Shown: positions 1-13,746 of the stretch, piece after piece
Layout: each line of letters opens with the position of its first letter
How positions within the stretch are numbered: the stretch's first letter is position 1
Source: Strigops habroptila
Taxonomy: Eukaryota > Chordata > Aves > Psittaciformes > Psittacidae
Reading direction: 5' to 3'
Assembly (NCBI RefSeq): GCF_004027225.2
Contig: NC_044288.2
Coordinates: 7,933,744-7,997,743, forward strand
Length of the DNA stretch: 64,000 nt
Translations under genes and position numbers: made by a program
The notes under the pieces: model-generated
What the model was told of the DNA's origin: nothing
Seen by the model: the letters and a program-made list of their open reading frames with translations, nothing else
The model's database searches: none

Positions 1-3000
1 AAATATACCTTTGATGAAGTTGGGGGACAGGAGCTTTGAAATAAGCCCAAGACAATCTGAACACACTCTCATTCTTTCTGAAGTGAATTAGGTGCTATTT
101 CCTGGTTGTCTTTGATTCTTAATAATGCTTAGCCAAATATGAAGTGGACTGTTAACTGGGGAATAGCATAACAAGAAGTTTAATCTTGTCAAATCACTTC
201 TGGAGAGGGCTAAGTATTTGTGGGCTTTATGGTTCCTGCATATTTCATTACAAACTCATATTTTATGTATCTGTCTCTTACACAGGTTCATTGCCAATAG
301 AACCAATTGTAGTGGGCAAAAGGACCTACGATTCTGACAGAGTTAGTCCTCAGATATAGGAGCAGATACAGAAACTAGGTGTGGCTCCTGGAAGACCAGG
401 TTTGTGCGTCAACTTATCTGCTTTATTTAGCATTGCAGAGCAAGGCTGCTCTCAAGAACTGCCTGAGAAGGGATCAGTCAGCTTTGCAGTCTGAGGGTTA
501 GAGCTGGCACTTATTCCACATCAATAACCTCTCCTTCAACCCAAATGTTCAGATCCTATGAATGTGCAAGTCTTCAGAGTCTAAAATTGAAGCATAGACA
601 GATAGTCTCTTCCTTTTTTCATTTCCACTTTCACTGGAATGAAAAGGTGAGAGTGACAACTGCAGGAAAAAATGGAGGAGGAGGAAAACTAACTCAGACT
701 CATAAAAAAATAAAGGAAACAGTATCGCAGTTTTATGGCTTTGTTTCAACTGTTGTGCTGGAGCTGTTGGGGGTTTTCGAAAATAAATTCTTGCTTTTAC
801 CGATTTCTGCAGAATAAGGTCTCTGGAGAAGGTAAAGACACCACTGTGGAGCCAGTGCTGTGGAATAGTTTGGAGAGAGGAAGATGGGATACAGAAAACT
901 GGGAAACACTGTCTAAATGTTGTGCTCGGATGATCAGTGCAGGCAGAACAGAAAGGATGGCTTTCCAAAGAAGGGGAGTGAAATGAATGTCGTTAGGCAT
1001 TTACAGTAGGTGTGAGATGTTAAAGCACTAACCTGAAGTAGATACCCTCAAACAGTACCTACCGCCTTCTCTCCTTACCCCTCCCTGTGCGCTTGTGCTT
1101 TCAACACTGCAGGGTAATTCTCCACCAGGAGATGCACAGAGGAGTGCAGGTCATCTTGCAGCCTCTTTTGCTGTAGTTATCTGCTCTCAAAATGGGAGAT
1201 GCTGCTTTGATTAAAGTGCCAAATGATTCTCGCTCACGTTACAATGAAATGTGACCACTGTTCACCATGGAGCAGGGCATTTTTGTCACCTCTCCTCTCT
1301 CTTCTTTAATAGCAATATCTATCTGCTGCATGCTGGATAATGTGAATGTCTATTCACATTTCAGTTACAGTGCTATGACTTGTGCTTGACAGATCTCATT
1401 ATGTCATTGATCATCTAGTCTAAAATTTACATAGGCTTGGATTAAAAGCCATTAGGCAGAAGTCTTCTACCCCGTGTGGTTTCAGGTGGGCAAAACCCTC
1501 TCCTTCTGTGTATCTATTTTTAAAAATATAATGTAATACCAGAAAATTGCAGAAATGTAACAAAACATAACCAACATGATCAGGGTTGTCAAAGGCTGTG
1601 ATTGGAAATCAGAACCTGGATTTCCAGAAAGCAGGTGAGTCACAGCTGGTCTGAAAACAGTGTCTCAGTGTTTTTAGACCTTTAAAGCAAATATTCTCTC
1701 TCCTCACGAAATGTCATTATCCCTGGAGTGATGCTGTCCTGTTTTTAAAGCCTGCAGTAGTAATTGAATACCGGCACAGGCTTGACAAAATGAACATGCA
1801 CCTAATGAAAATCCATACCCATGTAGGTAAATTTCTTCTCAGTTGTCACTTCAGAAAGCTGTGATTTGCTTTGTCATGGAGGTGGTCATTTCTATAAAAC
1901 AAAGTGCTAGGTTTTTCTGCTTTTTAAATAAATAAATACTTAGAGCAAAATCTGTCAATCAGCAAAGAAATATTCCTATTGGCTTAAAATCCAGCTGCTC
2001 ACTTCCATTGCATTTGTATTGGAAAGAGCTGGGCATTCTACAGGGAAGTAAAGCATGAATCCACTGCTGCCTGCCAGGTGCAGTTTTTAAACTCATCACT
2101 GTTTGAGTCAGAGTAGCCACATATTCCTCCTCTTTCTAGGGAACCAGCAGAACTGCTTAATTATTCCATTGCTGCACAGACGACAGGGGGGTTAAGGTGG
2201 GTATATACCTTGTACCTTTGGAAATCTGTGCACTCCCGAGATTTTCTCCATGGGCAGTTCTGGCAAGTTCTGAGTCTGTGCTCAGTTTTACAAGTAGGCA
2301 AAACCTTCTCTCCAAGTCCCACCAGAGAACTGATTTAAATGCCTCAATTCGAAAGATTTCCAAGGAAAATGTAAATATAGAGAAACTGAAGTATTTATCA
2401 AGGGTGTCTTCAGGCCTACAGGAAACAGGTACAGGTCTTGAGGAATGGAGCCATTTTTTCCACAAGAGATGTTTGTATGGTTGTTCTGAAAGCCAGCGCT
2501 GACCCACACCTGGTGAAAATCTGTCCCTCCATTTCTGATGGCTGAATAGACCTTTAAATAGAAAATGGTAAGATTATCTTCAACAAATGAGCTGGAATAA
2601 TAGATGAAGGGTCTTTGTTCTGCTTCATTCTGTATTAGCAGCCAGTAAATTGTACCCGGGCTGGTCAGAAAAGCGGAAGGAGAGATGAAGTGTCTCTGCA
2701 CGAGGCACATCAACTGCAGTCTGTCTGCTCAGGGGCGTGCTCAAATTAAGTACCCATGTGGCACTACTTCTTTGTGCATCTCTCAACCAGGGTTTGTCCC
2801 TTCCAGGCAAATACAGTCCGTGATGTTTCTGCTGACAGAGAACAATTTCAGACCCATCTGTTCAAGCAGCAAGAGACCTTTCTTATGGCTTTGTAAGTCA
2901 GCCAGAATTACTTTAAGTTTTGCTCTTTTTTCCCTTCCTTTCCTTGCCCATTGTGAGGTGCAGGTTTATATTTTGTGTTTAAGCTTTTAGTTCTTTTCCA

Positions 3001-6000
3001 GCCTATCCTCTGGGCTGCTCTTTTGTGCTCTTCCATCTCACACACTAATGAATACCTGTTCTGGCTGCCACCTCTTCTTACTGTTCTTGTCCTTTTGCTG
3101 CAGGAGAATTTGGTTTCATATTTTGTCTGTGTACGTGCTTTTTCAGTAACTTCTTTTTTGTCTTTCTGCATGATTTTTGTCTGAGCTTTCCAACAGCTCT
3201 TAATGAAATATCATTAATCTGGACTTGATTCTTTGGCTACTTAAGTCATTCCATTACGGGATTGAAATTCTTTCATTGCGGTATAAGGGTGGGAGGAACT
3301 TTTGTTGTTGTTTGTGGTTTACCTGTTCTTTGGAGAGAACACTTTCATCTCCAGCACCATCAGACTTCTATAAACGTTAACTGTGTTAATGTGAGTGAGA
3401 AAAGAAACTCTGCTTGTGCCAACAGTGGGAACAGGATACGTAATTTCTCCATTAGTCTCTCAGGTTAACTCGTATAAACATGATTAATTTGTCTGCATGC
3501 ATCGTGCTGTATAAATAACAACAATTGAAAAAACGTGCAAGGCCCAAAGATAACAACATTATATTAAGGAAGAGCTTGCAGAATGGTGGCAGTATTGAAA
3601 CAAACAAAGATGGACTGAATTCATTAGTGCTAGAGACAGCCTGGACATGAGCGACTGGTGGTGCCACTGAGGGGCTGGAAAATGAATACAGCCCTAAAGC
3701 TGAATGTCCCATCAGCCTCAGTGTCTGCAGTGCTCTGTGACCAGGAAATGACATGGAAAGGAGAAAAAGCTTTATCTCTATGGACACTTCTTATGTGGGA
3801 AAGCAGTTTTAAAGAAGTGAAAGACTTTGAACAAGAAGCAGGCTTCAATCTCAACGCATCACTAAATGCTTTTCAGAGCTAGTGCTTTCAATACTGTGTT
3901 TGTACGCAGAGTGGTAACTTAATTCATTGTTTTAACCCGTTAAATCAGGCTGTGGAAGGGAGTTTGTGGTTATGAGATTCCTCCATGGAACAATTTTGGC
4001 TGCTCTTCAGGAGTTGCTATAAGATGTGCTATATGAAGCCTGAGTAGCTCTGATAATACATCAGCAGTGATTTAGAGCACTGTGAAATGGTTGTCACATA
4101 TTTCTGTGGTCCCTGCTAAAGGCAGAATCTCCGGATATTGTCCAAGACCTTGTGGGAAGAGCATGGTATTCCTTTTGCTGTCCCAGGCATGGCTGGACCC
4201 CCACAAGCCTGGTGCTAGGTAAGCAGCAAGAGCAGCTCTGCATGCTGGCGGCCCCAGTGAGCTTCCTGACAGGGTTCCTGGTTGCCATATGGAGTTTTCC
4301 CTGGGCTCTGATAGATCTGCTGAGCGCAGACATAAATTGGAAATAAATTGGAAATGCACAGAACGAACTAATTCATCGGCTACACTAAATTCCAGGAATG
4401 GTCAGTGCTTTGGCACACACAGATGAGCAGCTGGTGGATGAGTTCAGCAAAGCTGTCTCGGGTTTGGATTTAAAGATAAAGCCACTGGATCACGGGAAAC
4501 TCAAAGGTGTCTTTTTCACCTCCCCTCTGTTTGCTGATGTCTCCAGCGTGCGCAAATGACTGTGGGCTCCAAGCTCTTGTCTGAAAGAAACAGCGTTAAA
4601 TAAAAAGGAAGGAGAGGAGAGCATGAAATTATGGAAATGCAGCATAGAAACATTATGGAAATTGGTGGATATTTGCAATAGTGTCATTTACTTAATGTTG
4701 TGTTGATCTGATGATAGCTATATTTCCAGGATGGAAAATGAAAAAAATAGAAACATAACTTGATGTTCCTTTATCCTTATTTATTCCCATGAGATTACCT
4801 GGACTGTAAAAAAGCCTAGTGTGCAGATGTGGTGGATGTATATGATTTAAGGGCACAGTAGATCATAAGAAACCCATGCAGGTCTCATGAACTGCTGTAA
4901 CACCATCTGTGAGCAGCTCGGTGCTGCTGCGTGTGGAATAGGAACAAGGCTGTTCCAAAGCTGCAGCCTGCAGAGTATTGCCCAGCCGGCACCAAGGGGA
5001 GCGGTGACTTTAGGGGTTTAGCAAATACCTGCCTTGCCACGGCCCTCATGTTCACTCTTACAAACATCTGACAGACCTGCCAAAAAAGTTCTATTCACAC
5101 AATTAAGAGTCTTCAAAGGTAAAGGTCCATATTTTGTCTAGGAAGGAAATTCCCATACAGATGTCGCCCGATGGCAGCTATTCCTTACGGATGTTTGTGT
5201 GAACACTGTTATTTATTTAGAAATACAAACCCCATGGGTGCTTGGGGGGCTGCTGTACTCTTCAGTATTAAGATTTTTATCAGAATTCTTCTAGAACTCA
5301 GTAACAAAATATAGAGGAGTATCAGATGGGCTCTGAGATGCTGCAGAGTTGGGAAGCCCCCAACTTCACTGGAAGCCCATAGGTTTAAAAGGTCAGTGTA
5401 CTTCTGTGGGGTGTCAAAGCATCTTCTATTAGGGACTGCAACACACTTCAATCCAAATCTTCAAAGATAATTGTAAGTCTGATCAAGCAAGTATTAAACA
5501 TCTGAATATCATTAAGAGTCAGGACCTCAATCTTTAATTATGAACGTAAGAAGATTATTTGTGATGGTGCAAGATTAACAGTGCTACATCTGGAGGAATT
5601 AATTTCAAACTTGAAACACAGCCTGTCTCTTATACCTCAGAAGGATGTAAGGGGCTTCTTTAACGTAGACAGTGTGAAGCACAGGCAGGATTATTTCAGT
5701 TCCTTTTGTTCTCATGTTCTGGGGTGGTTGAGCTGTGCTCAGCCTGTGAATGCAGCTGGACCAGAGGAGGGGAAAGATGGAGATGCTCAGTGTCAGCACC
5801 GATACCCCGGCTGCTGACTCAAACCACTTGATTTCTCCCGTTCCTCAGTTTGTGCTACGCTGGCTGCATCCCCCATCCAATAATCATCGAAACTGAATGC
5901 TCCCCTCTGAAGCCATGTGTGTCCCATCCCTGGATTTGAGGTGGTATTACTGAAACTTGAAGGACAGGAAGACCACAGACAGGTTTGCTAAGTGTCCTCG

Positions 6001-6048
6001 TGTCAGCTGGCTTCTGCTTTTGTACACGTTGATTCACAGCTTGGTAGG

Positions 6049-6315
6049 CAGCTTAGCAAATCTCCACAGCAACCCCATGTGCACCATAAAATTGTGAATT
6101 ATCTTGTTTAGAAGAGGTTCATTAGGAAGATTAATGAGGTATTATTTTTCTGTCACTCGATGTCCTGATGCAGAGGGGCACAGTCATTTTCCCAGCTGTG
6201 CACAGCAGCAATTGGTCCTCTCCAGGGTCCCCAGCGTCGCTGCTTTGTGATCAGTTAAACTGCTCAATCTCTGGAAGGGTTATTTGTCAGCTTAATTAGC
6301 CCTAAAGGAAGCACT
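6049..6315. promoter_or_regulatory. Enhancer-like AT-rich segment (inferred)
   Basis: Contains GTGAATTATC, GATTAATGAGG and GCTTAATTAGCC, with no simple repeat and no transposon similarity. The mix of homeodomain-type cores in complex sequence is typical of conserved vertebrate enhancers, but conservation cannot be seen from one sequence. Confidence 0.2.
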
Positions 6316-7575
6316 TGTTTTAAAATAAGACAACAGTTTTGTTTTTCCCGGGGAAGGACAGAATCTTTTTCGCAGTGGCAACTTCTTTAAATGAAAGAGC
6401 TTTTAAGCTGAGTTTTATATGAAGCCCTAAGAATCATCTAGGTTTTTTCCCCGCCCCTGAAGTAACCTGCTCATCTGTGCTGTGTCTCCTGTGAGCTGTC
6501 AGCCTCATCCGTATCAGATTAGCGCAATTATGTGGTTCTGCAATGGGTCAGATCACACCACACAGCAAGGAAAGGTAAGAGGTCTTCATTGAGAAGATGG
6601 GGTAAGCTCTGAAATGGTCCTGCTGCCCAGCTCTCATGTTCAGCCGGGGCATTTCTTTCTTTGGTTTATAGCAGAAGTCAGAATTTCTTATTGTTCTGTT
6701 CTTCCAGGGTAGAAAGGTCAGAACAAGTCCTGGAAAAAGCCACAGAAAGTCATAAATGTGGGTGAGTCCGATATTATGTGTGTGCCCCAGATGTGAGTAC
6801 AAAAATCAGTTCAGGCTAAAAATAGCTAGTGAGGTTTTAGATTGAATTAAAACATGTGGAAGGGCTCGAACTTGATGAGCCTCAGTGACCAGACCTGCAG
6901 CCCTGTTCCCAACCCAAGGGTGACAGCTGCAAATTCCATTTTACTCTAGAAAATGTCACCTCAGCTCCAGGAGGTTTTGCTGTAATTATGATCACAGTGA
7001 TTTATTTTTTCTTATTTATTGTTATTCATACTGTGTGTAACAACTGAGTTTGATTTAGGTTATTTTTTTATGCTGTGCTTAGAAATTACCAGGCTTTCAT
7101 AAGCTTTTACTGGTCTGTGTTTTCTGTTCTAAGCAATCATTTGCAAAGCCAGAACTCTTGTATATTAATGTGCTGTTTTCAAATTGCACAAGTTGAGGCT
7201 GGCTTTGGCATCTGTTGAAGGGAGAAGGGCTAACTGTGCAGGGATGCTCTTCAAACGTGGATGGTCAGGAGGAAAATCAAACTCCTTCATGTCAGTGTTG
7301 TGTGAATGATGGTTGATTGTCCTGAGCTGGAAGGGGACGGAGGGCTGGGGAGAGATGAGAGCACAGCACACACCGTACAACACCCCGCCAGTGCTGGGCT
7401 TTCAGCCAGGGCTCAAGGCAAGCTGGTTCCATGGTGGTGGGCATCGAGCACCATGGACCCGGCTCCCCATACCCGGAGCTGTGCAGATTCCTTGCAGCAT
7501 CCATCAGAGACCAGTGGTACATCATCACCACTGAGGCTCCTGGGCTGCTTGCAGAGTGTTAAGGGAGGGCCATGT

Positions 7576-7755
7576 GCCGCCGATTAATTGCAATTTCAGA
7601 CAGTTCTCGTTATCACCATGCTATTAATTACTCTAATGATGCATTCATTTAGATTGAAAATATGATACCAGTGAAGTTTAATTAAAGAAATCAATAACTC
7701 ATTAACACATTATTGCTACACCTACATGCAGCACCATATTAATCTCTATGTTGGA
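7576..7755. promoter_or_regulatory. Enhancer-like segment dense in TAAT cores (inferred)
   Basis: Within 180 bases there are GATTAATTGC, CTATTAATTACTC, CTAATGATGC, TTTAATTAAAG, ATTAACACATTATTG and ATATTAATC. The sequence is otherwise complex and not repeat-like. This is the densest cluster of homeodomain-type sites I noticed in the gene desert. Confidence 0.3.
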
Positions 7756-8291
7756 GGAGCAGTTGTGTTTCAGCTCTGCGCCCATAGATCTTTTTGTTAG
7801 AAGCAACTTGTTGGTAGAATAATCATGAAAGGAGAATAAGTCAGTCACCACTTCTCTCTTTAAAGACTATGGGCTGCAAGTCAGATTGATTCTTCTCTTT
7901 GGCCTGGGCAGAGCTGAAAGTACCCCAGGTAATATTCATTATTTCTATTTTTATTCAAAAAGAAACTACCATTTGGGTATTTGCAACTGGTGGAAGTTTC
8001 ATCTTTTCACAGGGTGTAGGATGGAATAAGCCACCGAACTTTTAATTAGAGGTCGCAGTTTTGAGACATAATGCAGGAATTTATCAGTGAGGCAGCACAC
8101 GTTGCTGCTGGGACGAGGCAGCCCCTCTCCTGCTGCTGCACCCCGATACCCAACATCAGTGTCAGTTCAGCATCTGCCAGGCTCTGCCCTGGCACCGGCA
8201 CCGAGGGGCCAATGGCAGCTTTCACACACCTGAGCCGTATCAGATGGCACAACTGAAGGTTTAACTTAATTTTTGGTTTCTATATGAATGT

Positions 8292-8325
8292 ATACACGTG
8301 TGTGTGTGCACACACATATGTGTAT
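8292..8325. repeat. Imperfect palindrome of TG/CA dinucleotides
   Basis: The core 8301..8316 is a perfect 16-base palindrome (TGTGTGTG followed by CACACACA). Extending outwards gives 17-base arms with only two mismatches. The palindrome arises where a TG run meets a CA run. Confidence 0.85.
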
Positions 8326-9384
8326 GTGAGCAGAATGATGTTTTGTATTTTTCAGTGGGACAGATGGGAGAAGGAGCAACAGTGAGCTACTGGAAACCAT
8401 CCAAATGTTTAAATGAGAAGTGAGCTGAAGAAAGAACGTTTCTGAAAATGCATTTGTTCCTTAGTGGATAAAATACACTCATTACTGGTGTGTTCCCATG
8501 CATCAGTTAGTATAGTCTTTAATTCAATTATCCCCGACTGATCTATATTCACAGTCTCTCTGGCAGCAGCAGAGACTTGTGCTGCCCCACAGAAATCTCG
8601 CCAGGCTGTGGTAACCACCACTGTGCTCTGCAGACCAGCAGGTCCCGCCCTGGCGGACCAGCAGCAGAGCTGGACTTGGAGGTTTCTGTGTCCCAGTTGG
8701 CATCTCCCCAACATGTGTTCTTCCCTGTCCATCACAAGCAGCTGTCTGGAGGAGGTAGGATCAAATTCAGATCAGATTTTAGAAGGGATTATATTAAGCA
8801 ATGTGTAAGGTTACTTAAGTCTCTAGACTGCCATTAGTAATTCTGACAGTAACTGATCGCTGTACCTGTTCCCTCTCCCCTCTCCCCTCTGCCCCTGCCC
8901 AGCTGCAGGACATGTTTCTGCTGGGGACTGACCAGCTCCGGTCCTGCTACTGCCAGTGCCACAGGTCACCTCTCCAGAGGTCTCCTCTGCTCCTCTAAAG
9001 CTTTCTTCTGAAGAACCAGACTGTCATGGACAAAATGTGACAGAAGGTATTCGCTCAGGTACAATGGCTTTAGGGAGGAAGAGTTAAAGAACATTTTTTT
9101 TTCTAGCTAATTAATTCTTATTTTATGAGATTTTTAAAAAATATACTTCAGAAAAAGCTACATTCCTGTCCATAACATCAAAACTGGCTTTGCCGTTTCA
9201 CTAGACTTAATTTTCTAGATTCTCCACCTAACTACTCAAGCTTAAGATCCATGGTTCACAAGATAAACCCTTCTGGGTGCACCTTATTGCCAGGCATCCA
9301 ATCTCACACCCAGTTTCCAAAGCTATAACCATGCTAACAACACTAACAACAATTCATTATTAATAATTCTGCTCTAGCCAACAC

Positions 9385-9545
9385 GCAGTGCTTTTCATTT
9401 GCACTGTGCTGTACGTACATTAACTAATAAATCTCCCCAATATCCCAGTGAGAGTGGTAAGTGCTGTTATTCTTGTTTTATGGATGGCAGAATGAGCCAC
9501 AGAGAGGTTAATAGCAAGTCTAATTGGACAATAATTACCCACTTA
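9385..9545 (-). mobile_element. Probable MIR-type SINE relic
   Basis: The plus strand shows, in order, a TGCT...TACATTAAC segment, then CAGTGAGAGTGGTAAGTGCTGTTATT, then TTTTATGGATGGCAGAATGAGCCACAGAGAGGTTAATAG (quoted here in short blocks: CAGTGAGAGTGGTAAG, TTTTATGGATGGCAG, CACAGAGAGGTTAAT). This is the order and spacing of the reverse complement of the MIR core and 3' part, which in mammals reads like ATTTTACAGATGAGGAAACTGAGGCACAGAGAGG. It is strongly diverged, as expected of an ancient amniote SINE. Confidence 0.5.
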
Positions 9546-12500
9546 CCACGCTGAAAATTAAGAAATAATCCTCCCATTGTCATTACATCAGCAGAACAAG
9601 GCGAGAGAAGCGCTCACGTCCTCCCCAGCCCACCCTTTAGCCAAACAGCTTACGTACAAATGAGAGCAAAGGGAGCACAGGAGCAGATACATAAATTGTT
9701 CTGGTTTGGTTTAACATCTATTTTCCATCACCGAGTCACTTCAGGATAGTAGAAAATTATTACATTTCCTCCAAAACCTATTAGGAGATGATTTAAAACA
9801 AAGTCAATCTCCATTTGTAAAACATACCTTTCGGAAAAGAAATGGAAAAGGGTTTAGTTACTGCCATGAGCTGGTTTCACTTGATTTTTCTGAGGAGGGG
9901 AAAAAAGTGTAGCAAAAAAATTTCCAACTTAATAAAAATGGGAAAGCCAGGAAATCCGGAATTCTCCTGCGACAGGTACACTTGCTGCTGTGTGTACTTG
10001 TAGGGGCTATCTTCCTCCTTCCTCATCCCTCCTAGTCCTGTGCCCCCCGGACAGGACTTTAACACTTGCACCTTAATTCACAGCCCTGAGGCTGTCGGTT
10101 GCTGCATTTAGTGATCCCTAGTGTGAGCATTTGGCTTTGCGCTTGGTATGTGGTGACCTGTTACCACTCATCCCTTGCCAAGATAAAGTATCAGCACAGA
10201 TGTTTCACACCAGGAGTAAGTAACAGGAGCCTTTGGGACTTCTAGAATCCTGTTGTCCACATCTAAAACCAGATGTAGGAGTGTGAAAATCCAGGAGAAA
10301 ACAGGCTGGGCTTTACCAGACAGCACCTGCCAGCCGTAGCCTTCATCAGCAGCGGTGCCAAGCTCAATAGGTTGAGTGTATCGAAGGAATATGACACACT
10401 GTGACAGGTAGCACTAGGTTTTCCCTCTTATCTGAGGCCCCAAATAGGTGTCAGTAACACCCAAACCCACAGTGCAGAATGTGACTGTGGATTAATGATT
10501 AATCTGCCCACCCCAGCGCTGTGGCTTTCTGATAGCATCACCACCAGGGCACGTCCTCAGCGCTGACTGCGCTGGTGCCATGTGGATCAGGAGAAAAATG
10601 TGCCTCCTGACATCACCCTTCCTCTGTGAATATTTATCCCCTATTAAAATTGGCAGGAGGAAGGACTCTTGCATTAACCATATTGATTTTCCTATTTCTT
10701 AATCTCATAATTCACAGATTTCCCTTCTGATATGTCAAAATTCTCCAAACAAGCATCACTACCAAGTAATAGACTCACAACTCTCTTAAAAGAAAGAAAA
10801 ACATCTGCCAATGATCTGGGATGCAATTCCTAACTCACACAGACTGTGTTAACCAGCTTGGATTCTTGCTTACATGTGCTCAAGCCAAGAGCTGCTCCAG
10901 AGGTGTCGGTATAATGATGCCCTATTAGCCTCCCAAAGAAACCAGATTTGGTGAGGATTGCCCTGACTGTGAGCACAGTTCTGCTTTCCCTCAGGTCCAA
11001 TCATGTTCTGTAAGTGCTTTGTCCCCACAGAAACTGGCTGGAATTACAAATTTTCAGGACTCTCAGATTAGGAGCAGCAACTAATGCCATACAGAGGCTG
11101 GAAGCTTCCTTCTGCAGTAGAGTTTCAGAATAAATTACCAGAAAATGTTCAAGCTTTGTCTCCTTTCCAAAGGAGATCTATTTTTACCTGTAATTACTGG
11201 GGGTTGTATTAAGATTATTTAAATGACTTTTTAATTGAAAAAATGGGACATTCCCATGTGTATCTGCATTGTGCCATGCAGGCTGGACAGAGGGAGCACT
11301 TGATCCAGAGCTGGATAATCCCCCCCGGGCACTGGGAGGTGACTGGAAAATGCCTTGAAAAAACATGAAATTGTGACTTTTGGGGTTTTGTATAAAGCAT
11401 AACAATTCTGTGCTGATTCCCTTGTAAATCAAATCCCAGCAGTGCTTTCTGAAGAAAGGGAAGATTGCTGAGGGCAGGGCTGTGTTCTTACTCTCAGGGC
11501 TCTGCTGTGACACCCATGTTAAATGTAATAGCAGCATACCTGTGAGCTGGACCACTGTTTCGAATGCCATGTATGAACTGTCTCTACTTCATCATTCTCA
11601 CATGTGCTGGGTTTTTTAGCTTTTATCTTCCCTTCTACTCCCATCAGAGTGTTTGCCAGCTGTTCCTTTAATGGAGATTTTATGATGTCTAAAATTCACA
11701 ACACTTGGTTGTCATTAGTCCTTTGTGAAATGTAATAACTCGTGATTTTTGCAGAAAGCTTTGCACTGATTTAATGCCCTGGAAATAAGGGATGCAAAGG
11801 GAGTTTTCCACAGAGCCAGTTCCCCTGCAGAGGTCAGTGCCAGGGTGGCTTAGGCAGGTTCCACTTTCAGTAATATTGCTCAGTTTAGAAACACCTTTCA
11901 GTTTTAGGTGGTACATGTCTGCATGGACCTGGGCACGTATCCCTAGAAAGTGTGTTTATGTAAAGAAATATAACAGTGCTTCAACCCGCTGCCAGAATAT
12001 GGCCTTAAAATTGTTCTGCTAATGTGGGTTCTTACACAAACAGCCTGCTGCAAACATCTGGAGACATGTCTTATAGAAAGCTTACTATATGGCTTAGTGG
12101 GTTTAGAGTGTGTAGAAATAAGTGCTCAACAAAATGATAGAAATACAGTTTTAAAATAGAATAACTGGTGGCTGAGACCTAGCACAGCTGATAAGAAAAT
12201 TTGGTGAGGTTGGGTTTAATGGACACTTCCTTTTTGTGGGCATTCAGGGTGTTGATTTTAAACTCTGACTTGTTTCTTGTCTTTTTATTAATTGCTTTAT
12301 GTTTGACATGCAGGAATTTCATCACAGCTTCCATGTTAAACTGATTGACGCTTCGTTTACTGCACGTTCCCATATGTCTGCATATGGATATGCAATACAT
12401 GTGAGTATGCCAGTTCACACACTGATGTTTAGCCAATAAATAGAGGGCTATATATAACAGTGTTAATTATCTAGCTCTGAACAGTGAAACTGAGGATAAA

Positions 12501-13553
12501 TGGAATGAAACTGCTTATTCCCTCTCTCCACACAAGAGAAAAGCTGGACAAAACAGAATGGTTTGCACAATCACACCTATGCCCAGATAGGAGCATGTCT
12601 GCTCTGGAGCTAGTTTTCAACAGAACTACTCTGTTACTTCTTTTTTTCTTAATGTTTGCTCTTTCTTCTACCAGTCATCGAGACTATTATACCAAAGACA
12701 GTCACTGTGTTAATTCAATATCCTGAATTTTGGGTCTTCAGTGGCTCCATTCAGAACAAAAACTTTTTTTCCAAGTCAGCATTTCAAAAGTTGTTTTGAT
12801 ATATGCCGGAACTCAAATTTCAGTGTTATGAATGAAAGATCATAAGATATATTGGAGACAATGCTTTATTTCACAGTGGGTTAGCATTTGAATTGATGTC
12901 TTTTTGTTTCCAATTTTTAAACCAAAATACCTATTTGGAAGATGGCACTTAGAAACCAATTTATGATGAAAAGCACTGATTTAAGGTTCCCAGGGGAAAT
13001 GAGAAATTCAGCTTGAATTTGGGTTTCAGTGGGTGAGCACAGGGACTGCTGCAGACGTGAGCCACGTCCAGCCACTCAGAGGGGGAAGCACTCCAGTAAA
13101 TCATTTAGTCGTTTGGAGGTGATGTGACACCAAAATGGTCTTAATGATTTTCTTCAGTGACTCCACTTAATCCATAATGGAATAGATTGGAGGAACCTGA
13201 TCTTAGGCACATCTGGCTATTTAAAGGACTGCAGCTACATGATGGGGGTTGCGCCTTTTTCTGGGGTTCTCCTCTCCTGCATAGCTGGAGTGTGAGGCCG
13301 TGGGTGCGGGAGCACGAACAGCAGCTCCTAGTGATGCTCCTCCACCTTGGGGCTGGAAGGGATGTCTTTCCACCTCCTCTGCGGGAAGGAGTGGATGTGG
13401 TTCAGCTCTGTGGTCAGGCTTTGTGGTTTGGGGTTTTCAGTGAGAGTGCAAAGTCCAGTGTGGTGGACAATTTTGGATTTGAGGCACTACTCAAAAATTG
13501 AGCTTTCAAGAGCTCTACCAGACCAAATTGTCAAAACCAGCTTTGTCAAAAAT
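9546..13553. other. Intergenic DNA, nothing recognised
   Basis: No coding, RNA or repeat family recognised. There are scattered short AT-rich stretches only, such as TTATTAATTGC near 12290. Confidence 0.6.
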
Positions 13554-13746
13554 ATAGACTCACAGGCTGGTTTGTGTTGGAAGGGACCTTAAAGCTCATT
13601 CAGTTCCAACCCCCTGCCAGCTGGGGACTCCACTGCGTCCCTGGGCAGTTGTTCCAGTGACCGATTGTTCTCATGGCAAGAAAAGCTTTTCCTTAAATTT
13701 ATTTGAAGTTTCTCTCAGTGCAACTTGTACCCATTGCCCCTTGTCC
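13554..13746 (-). mobile_element. CR1 LINE fragment (older, diverged)
   Basis: Reads as the reverse complement of a CR1 3' end: TTGTGTTGGAAGGGACCTTAAAG-type sequence, then CCCTGGGCAGTTGTTCCAGTG, then GCAACTTGTACCCATTGCCCCTTGTCC, each in the usual CR1 order. It differs clearly from the younger copies elsewhere in the window, so it comes from another, older subfamily. Confidence 0.85.

Larger units (their letters stand above)
1..9384. other. Intergenic DNA, no gene recognised
   Basis: Short open frames only, none resembling a known protein, and no RNA gene. It contains AT-rich enhancer-like segments near 6050-6315 and 7576-7755, an imperfect palindrome at 8292..8325, and a short CCCTCT-type pyrimidine tract at 8869..8890. 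This fits the gene desert 3' of KCTD16 in other vertebrates. Confidence 0.7.
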
